The notes under the pieces were generated by a model, which was not told where the DNA came from, made no database searches, and saw only the letters and a list, made by a program, of their open reading frames with translations. A DNA stretch of 64,000 bases. It comes from Isoetes taiwanensis. Lineage: Eukaryota > Streptophyta > Lycopodiopsida > Isoetales > Isoetaceae. The position numbers were made by a program, and so were the translations under genes. The stretch spans positions 1,193,358 through 1,257,357 of the forward strand of contig JAJEKV010000143.1 in assembly GCA_021234155.1 (NCBI GenBank). The letters run 5' to 3'. Of this stretch, positions 58,375-64,000 are shown piece after piece (position 1 is the first letter of the stretch; each line of letters starts with the position of its first letter).

Positions 58375-58671
58375 TTATTGCTCGGAATAAACTTTCACCA
58401 TTATCTTTTCTTCTGTCCATTCACAATTGACTCTAAATATACCTGTTGCAGAGATATGCTTGTTACCAATGAATTCTTCCAGCCAGGAGTCGAGCATTTG
58501 AACTTCAAATTCTGTGCAACTTGGGATGAACGAGTATTCTTTATGAAAGAGATGATCTGGGAACCACTGATTGACAATTAAAGAATTCCACAGATCAGAA
58601 GAGGAGCCACACAGAAAACCACATGTAAATCTGTCTCCCTGTTTGACAATTGCGAAAATTTTAGTATCCAT
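58375..58671 (-). CDS. 98-codon leader frame in the LINE 5' region
   Basis: A free-standing frame, MDTKIFAIVKQGDRFTCGFL and on, lies between the element's 5' end and ORF1. Its composition looks coding. It might be an upstream frame of the LINE or a captured piece. Function unknown. Confidence 0.35.
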   Translation of the reverse strand: MDTKIFAIVKQGDRFTCGFLCGSSSDLWNSLIVNQWFPDHLFHKEYSFIPSCTEFEVQMLDSWLEEFIGNKHISATGIFRVNCEWTEEKIMVKVYSEQ

Positions 58672-58912
58672 ACAGAGCTAGGATGGAGGAGAAAACAAAT
58701 TTGCTGACCCTCTACAGGGCCAGCTGATGGATCTCCCAGAAATTTCGATCAGAGATGGCTCACATCGAGTTGTAGGCTCGAATTTTTGTCAAGAAAATGT
58801 TTGTACCAGAAAAGGAGGGAAGAGACAAAAAAAATCAAGAAATATGGCGCACGCGACATTTTTCATGGTCCCAGTTCCAATTTAATTTCCATTGCCTAGT
58901 TATCTTTACATT

Positions 58913-59035
58913 AAACGTGTAAGTCTTGACTTCAAGACTGCCCAGAGTTGCACTATGTATAGCCCCATCCGATGGCCCGTTGTAGGGTCCTCCTGGACAT
59001 TAAAGTAATATCTATCTATCTATCTATATTTCTTT
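58913..59035 (+). repeat. tRNA-derived SINE copy (5'-truncated)
   Basis: Begins within the tRNA-like head (gtgtaagtcttgacttcaag), has the same body as the copy at 9575-9740, and ends in (TCTA)n. Its start coincides with the right target-site duplication of the LINE, so the LINE may have inserted at or into it. Confidence 0.6.
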
Positions 59036-59639
59036 CTTATTAAGTCCTTTTTATGTCCAATAGATTTAAAAATCTATGTTAAATAGCCATGCACCATTAT
59101 GTACAATATAAACCATTTGTCTGTATTATGATGATGACGATGATGGCAATTTATTATCATGCCACATCAAACCCTCAGGTCCATTAGGTGAGAAAATAAG
59201 AAACACATGTAATGAGTAGATTAAATGAGATCTCTCGCTTTCGTATCATCTGCTAGACTATTGAAGTGCTGCTACCCACTGCAACTCCCCAGATTGCTGC
59301 AACTGCAACTGCAACTGCAACTGCACTTGCACTTGCACTTGGCACCACTTCCAAATAAGAACTGTATCTGCGTCTGGTCTTTAAAAATTGTGGAGGTTTC
59401 CATGGTAAAAGTGAGATAATCTGAACTCTATAGCCATGGATATGGGCTTCATTTTTCTCATGGAAACATGAGAGCATGCTAGTTAAAAGATAGTAGATCT
59501 GCTAGACTATCAACACAATTCGTTATTCAATGATGCACATGCAAGTGAGGGCATGGCAAAATAACTTGCTATTATAAGACAACATTGACACCTTTAGTTC
59601 TCTTAACAAGGCAAACAGACACAATCGTTACATGTGGAT

Positions 59640-60060
59640 AAGGGTGCAAAAGCAGAGGGAAAAGCCCCTGATTGTGGCTACATGTACTTTCCATTTGTGG
59701 AGTTAATTGTTGGACCCATATGTCGATCTATATGATGACATTCAATAGACCCACATTCAAGGCATGTGATGCTTGTCGGAGACTTCAATACGAAAAATGT
59801 AGGGTTCACGTTATAGGCCGCTGACAGATGACATGTTGCAGCGTTAGACAACAGATGATTTTTAGCCACACACATTTGCCGATGAAGGCCGTCTTATCAT
59901 GCGATTCAGATGATAGTTGCTTCAGATGTGCAATGTCTTTACTTATTCATTTGCAATGGCCTTGCACAATGGCCATCCTCCTCATTTTACACTTGCCGGC
60001 AAGAGAATTAAAGGGGGCAGATTTAGCGTCCTCGTTTGTATGCATGTGGTCGAGTAAGAT
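59640..60060 (+). pseudogene. LINE endonuclease relic (plus strand)
   Basis: Mirror copy of the relic at 8.5-9.0 kb. The catalytic string MLVGDFNTKNVGF is at about 59,769-59,807 (GDFN codons at 59,778-59,789), with stops and shifts on both sides. Confidence 0.55.
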
Positions 60061-60300
60061 CTACACTTTGTCAAGCACCTCCAGATGGTAAAAAAATCAC
60101 AAATGAGGAGGTGAATTCAGTACCAGCAGATGTTTTTTGACGTAGATCTGTGCAAATGCCTCAGCTTCGCCTAGATTACAATCAAGCAGAGCCTTACGCC
60201 TAGACCTCGAAGAAACCTAATAGAATTATGAACATTGATGAGAAAAACAATGATAATAACAACTTTCAAAGCATAAAATAACCATCGGAATCAGGAATCT

Positions 60301-61715
60301 TGCAAACCACCATAACAAACTTCAAATCTAGAAGAATGATATGAGAGGATGCGCCACTCAAACCAAAACAACCACCACCACACTTGTGGGTCATAGAGGA
60401 ACAATGGGAGCAGGGACTACGTCAAGCCATAAAAACAACAATAACTTTCAAGTCATAGACAAACAAGACAAAACCTGAATCACTTTGAACAATGACAACA
60501 ATAACCAATGCCAATGCTTAGATGCACAATATGGCAGCATGAATAACTTCAACCACCACAACAACAATCCTAAGGCAAAAAATGAATAAAATAGAATAGA
60601 AGCACGAGTCACTAACAATTTCAACAACTGTTATCATACTATTCCCAAGTCATACAAGAATGGTAGGGTAGCATGGATCGAAACCATGAGAACAACACCA
60701 CTTTTGTGGGCATAGATGAACAATATAATAGACTTGAACAACAGAATACCATCATAACAACGATACCATCATACGAATGACTTGTACTTCATAAACTTGC
60801 TGTTGCCGAACTCAAATATCTGTGAACCTTAAATAGAGGCCCAGTTTCAAGGAAGACAATCAACAATATTTTAACCTAGATTTGACTTAGGTTGTGATTC
60901 CCCCCCCTTTTTTTTTTGTGGGGTGGTAAATGTTGGATTTTATTTAAAACCATTGCAAATGAAAGGAATATTAGTAGTTTGCATGATTCTATATAAATTG
61001 GCCTTTGAAGGACAAGAAACTTCTAACTCATAAGTTGCGGCAGTTGTGGTGGATCCATTAAATGTACTAGTGTAAAGAACCGTAGAGCTTTGCCTAGATG
61101 GACATGGGATGCGCTTATGCTAGATGAAGTGGATTACATAATTAACTTGATTGCAGTTAATGTATAATCTAGCAATCATGGGAAACATAGCAATTACAGA
61201 TGGATTTGCCAATTTTAATATCGTTCATTAAGTTATCGCAGGACATGGAGATTGTCATGCAGGAAATGAGTTCGAGAAGCATTATTACCTCTTACATGCG
61301 CAAGGAGCAACCTAAAGACTTAGGCATTTGCGATTATAAGATAAAGTAATATTTGTTTGTGCATATGAATGTTAGATTGACAGAGCATTGTAAAAATTTG
61401 ATTTGAGTTAAAGAAGTTGCCGTTTTCTTCGAGTTTTTGGTCTTGGGTTAGAAGAAGGGAGGTTATTACATCTGCAACGCAATAACCAAATCCTAAGTTC
61501 ATTGTGTTAAAGTGTCTCTCAAGGATTGATGGTAAGATTACTAGCCTAGAGAAGAGACATGCTATAAACCTCACAAGGATAGATGCTAAGATTACCAGTT
61601 TTAAGAGGAACCTGGCAAGGATAAATTGTAAGTATACCTTTCAAAGTAGATAGTCCATTGATTAGCTTCGAAAAAAGGTTGTTACTTCTTCAGAAAGATG
61701 ATTGAGTACAATTAG
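60301..61715 (-). repeat. 1.4-kb unit, inverted copy
   Basis: Reverse-complement copy of the tandem unit at 2718-4180 and 4181-5550. The same junction string (ttgtactc next to ggtttgca) occurs at 61,700-61,725. Confidence 0.75.
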
Positions 61716-62230
61716 TGCAAACCACCATAACAAACTTCAAATCTAGAAGAATGATATCAGAGGATGAGCCACTCAAACCAAAACAACGATTACACTTGCA
61801 GGTCATAGAGGAACAATGGGAGCAGGGACTACGTCAAGCCATAAAAACCAATAGACAAACAAGGCAGAACCTGAATCACTTTGAAAAATGACAAAATAAC
61901 CAATGCCAATGCTTAGACGCACAATATGGCAGCATCAATAACTTCAACCACCACAACAACAATCCTAAGGCAAAAATGAATAGAATAGAATAGAAGCACG
62001 AGTCACTTGAACAATTTCAAGAACTGTTATCATACTATTCCCAAGTCATACAGGAATGGTAGGATAGCATGAATCCATGAGAACAACACCACTTTTGTGG
62101 GCATAGATGAACAATAATATGTAGCATTATAACAGGGGGTTGTTTTTGTATTTTTGTACTTTTTTTCCTAAGGTTTTTATATGATTTGTTGATAGTATTC
62201 CATGAGACGTACTAATCGGTACATCTAGAG

Positions 62231-62576
62231 TGCACATACACTCATTTTAATTTTCGTGACGCTTTCCAATGGTTGAATCCCTAAATTTTGTATATATTTT
62301 TTATAATTTAAGGTTCTATACTAACAAAAAGTATTTTTTTCCTTGCTTTACATGCAAGGCTCGAGACCCTTCAACTTAGGGTTTTGTTCTGCCCATGCCG
62401 TATCTACTAGTCCTCCAGTCTACGAGCAAGAGAAAAAGGGGGTTTGTGCATTTTCAGAGGCGAAAGTTTTTTTTTTGTTTAGAAGCTGCTTGTTCGGGTG
62501 GAGTTATTTTTCCTGGACTATGGCACCACAATTCTGATCCTTGATTGATCGGAATTAGAATTTACATTCTAATCCA
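62231..62576. other. No gene recognised
   Basis: A 64-codon frame at 62,343-62,537 has no family match. Confidence 0.4.
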
Positions 62577-63349
62577 ATGGCAGCTTGTTCTTCATTTACG
62601 TTGCCTGTTTCGCATATTAATGCATCTCCTTCTAGACATGGTTCGGCTCCTGTATATCCATCGGCTTCTTGGGCTGTAAAATCTGTGAACAAGGAGATGA
62701 TTGTATGGGCAAACTCTTTCCATGGAAGCGATTGGCAAGATCTATCATGCAAACAGTCAAACAGTTTGCCATAGCAAACCACAAGGCTCAGCAATTGGGA
62801 CTAGTAAGATCCTTCTTCTTCAAGTTCTTATTGATAAAGTTCTATCTGAAAGACCCAGTGGTGTTTTCACTTGAAATAGACTGTAATGAAAATCAGAACT
62901 CAAGGAGAGCCACCGAAGGTCATGATCTCTGGGCCTCCAGCATCAGGAAAGGGTCTTTCACTTTTCCAATCCATGGGTTTTATTTCGTTGGGCATTTTAG
63001 CTTTATTGACAATTTGTTTGGGAACATTCCCAGTATAATTTGGTACATATTTCATGAGGGCGATCATTCTTTCGGGTCAAGTGGGCTGGCAGGAACGTAA
63101 TATGGAAAGAAGGCTAAAGATTATATGGACCGGGGAAAGCTAGTTCCCCGACGGGTTGTGGTCATTTTTTTGCGAAGGATCCATCTAGCTAAATACGTTA
63201 GGAATGTTCTTGATGTCTTTGTTATGACCAGATTATGGAGCAGGGATAGAGGTTTCATATGTTTTCCTCAAGTTGAGCAGATCATGCTTAGAATTGTCTT
63301 CTATACCCTCAGTCTCCAACAACTTGGTTTTATTGGAGCGATAATGTGA
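62577..63349 (+). other. Coding-like frames, possibly a LINE ORF1 relic
   Basis: Overlapping plus-strand frames (62,577-62,774, 62,669-63,100 and 63,125-63,349) look coding in parts (for example MAACSSFTLPVSHINASPSR and SRRATEGHDLWASSIRKGSF). The arrangement, with poly-Ser/Pro start and later basic segments, would fit a decayed plant LINE ORF1, but no motif is decisive. Confidence 0.25.
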
Positions 63350-64000
63350 AGGATTTCTATGGCTACTGAGATGTATCAAATGTAGTAATTGGAAACAAAT
63401 CTGCTCTTCTGCATCCCCGTTTGTTAGATTGCCATGTTCAAATCGGTTTTGTCAAGCAAAGGTAGCAAAAGTCAAGTGAGGTTTGTTGCCGTGAAAGCTT
63501 GAATGCTTGAGAGGCTTGTTGCCGAAGCTTGCGCTTGGCGATTTGTAATTGCCGGCATTGGAATTCTTTAGCCCGTGTGCTTTCCATCGATGAATGCGGA
63601 CTTCATATCGTGCAACTCATGCCAAGCTTCATAACAGTCAAGTTATTTTCCGAGAAATGAAATAAGAGCCCGGGTTTCAAGTAAGTGCACATCGTTGAAA
63701 GTGAAAGAGTATTACGTAGATAGTCGATGATGCTTAATAGTGATGATGCTTAATGAGGAATTAATAGCTTCCTTTACACCACCGGCCGGGGGATCGGCTT
63801 TTATAATCCAAAGATTTGCAATGATTGGCATGCAAGTTGCGTGATGAGATTGTTGTCAGGCGTCTCGAAAAAAAGACACCTTAGAAGGGAGAAGAAAGGT
63901 CGAATTATATTGTGAAAGGTCCGTGTTTAAACTTCTTATTGAATGTATTGATATTGTAGAGTCTACATTCCATGGTTCAATGATTATTTTAAATGCATAG
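63350..64000. other. Possible copia RT remnant, otherwise nothing seen
   Basis: On the minus strand near 63,590-63,650 the string WHELHDMKSAFIDGK resembles the DVKSAFLNG motif of Ty1/copia reverse transcriptases. No flanking motifs could be confirmed. The rest is featureless. Confidence 0.25.

Larger units (their letters stand above)
45638..58907 (-). mobile_element. 13.2-kb LINE insertion with 18-bp target-site duplication
   Basis: The 18 bases cattgcctagttatcttt stand at 45,638-45,655 and again at 58,890-58,907. Directly inside the left copy is a T-run (to 45,678), which is the poly(A) tail of a minus-strand element. Inside the right copy is its 5' end. The body encodes, in minus-strand order, a short leader frame, ORF1, endonuclease, reverse transcriptase, and an RT zinc-binding domain. 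Then comes over 5 kb of extra 3' sequence with an internal 2.3-kb duplication. Ordinary plant LINEs are about 6-7 kb. Coding frames are broken by frameshifts, so it is probably inactive. Confidence 0.8.
58913..62230 (-). repeat. Right arm of long-range inverted repeat
   Basis: Reading leftwards this arm matches, in order, parts of 2.7-5.9 kb and 8.5-9.7 kb. It lacks the 5.9-8.5 kb interval of the left arm, so the CIP7-like exon and the 127-codon frame have no partner here. It contains one full 1.4-kb unit (60,301-61,715) and part of another (61,716 to about 62,113). Confidence 0.75.

Overview
The window reads as nuclear DNA of a land plant. Protein-coding pieces are split by GT-AG introns and match plant gene families: a full DRG2-type GTPase, the first two exons of a UBC7/13/14-class ubiquitin-conjugating enzyme, and remnants of an AGD5/NEVERSHED-type ArfGAP. 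Between them lie long AT-rich stretches packed with plant-type retroelements and DNA transposons. I cannot place the lineage. The low gene density and heavy LINE load would suit a large-genome plant such as a fern, lycophyte, gymnosperm or moss, but that is a guess. No rRNA, canonical tRNA, CRISPR or bacterial operon signal was seen.

Layout. 0.3-1.3 kb: 5' exons of an E2 gene on the minus strand, running off the left edge. 2.6-9.7 kb: a tandemly duplicated repeat and relics of a LINE endonuclease, with two isolated exon-like pieces inside (6.2-6.5 kb minus, 7.4-7.8 kb plus). The same repeat returns in opposite orientation at 58.9-62.2 kb. 9.5-10.4 kb: a large foldback carrying tRNA-derived SINE sequence on both arms. 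10.8-11.9 and 15.9-16.6 kb: two repeats that recur inverted at 41.4-42.5 and 42.7-43.5 kb. 13.5-14.3 kb: ArfGAP pseudogene exons next to a Ty1/copia-type LTR and primer-binding site. 18.4-20.6 kb: a palindromic short-repeat array and a decayed, apparently spliced coding relic of unknown family. 21.2-25.7 kb: an LTR retrotransposon with both LTRs and a 5-bp target duplication, carrying gag and a protease-like frame but no reverse transcriptase. 25.8-26.5 kb: a hAT-type miniature element built from CGCGTACGCG-like palindromes. 27.0-28.3 kb: a decayed HUH/Y1 Rep-like endonuclease frame resembling replitron or CRESS Rep proteins. 29.1-30.2 kb: a terminal-inverted-repeat element and a hairpin just upstream of DRG2. 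30.6-35.3 kb: the DRG2 gene (11 exons, 400 aa), the only complete host gene. 36-39.7 kb: a broken LINE split by a TIR element that itself holds a nested hAT element. 44.2-45.5 kb: an internally deleted LINE with poly(A).

The largest structure is a minus-strand LINE insertion at 45,656-58,889 (about 13.2 kb), bounded by an 18-bp direct repeat and ending in a poly(A) tail. Its codons are broken by frameshifts. Beyond its reverse transcriptase it carries more than 5 kb of extra 3' sequence containing a 2.3-kb segment twice, which suggests 3' transduction or internal duplication.

Functionally, only DRG2 and perhaps the E2 gene look like working host genes. Most of the rest is a layered record of transposon insertion, nesting and decay.
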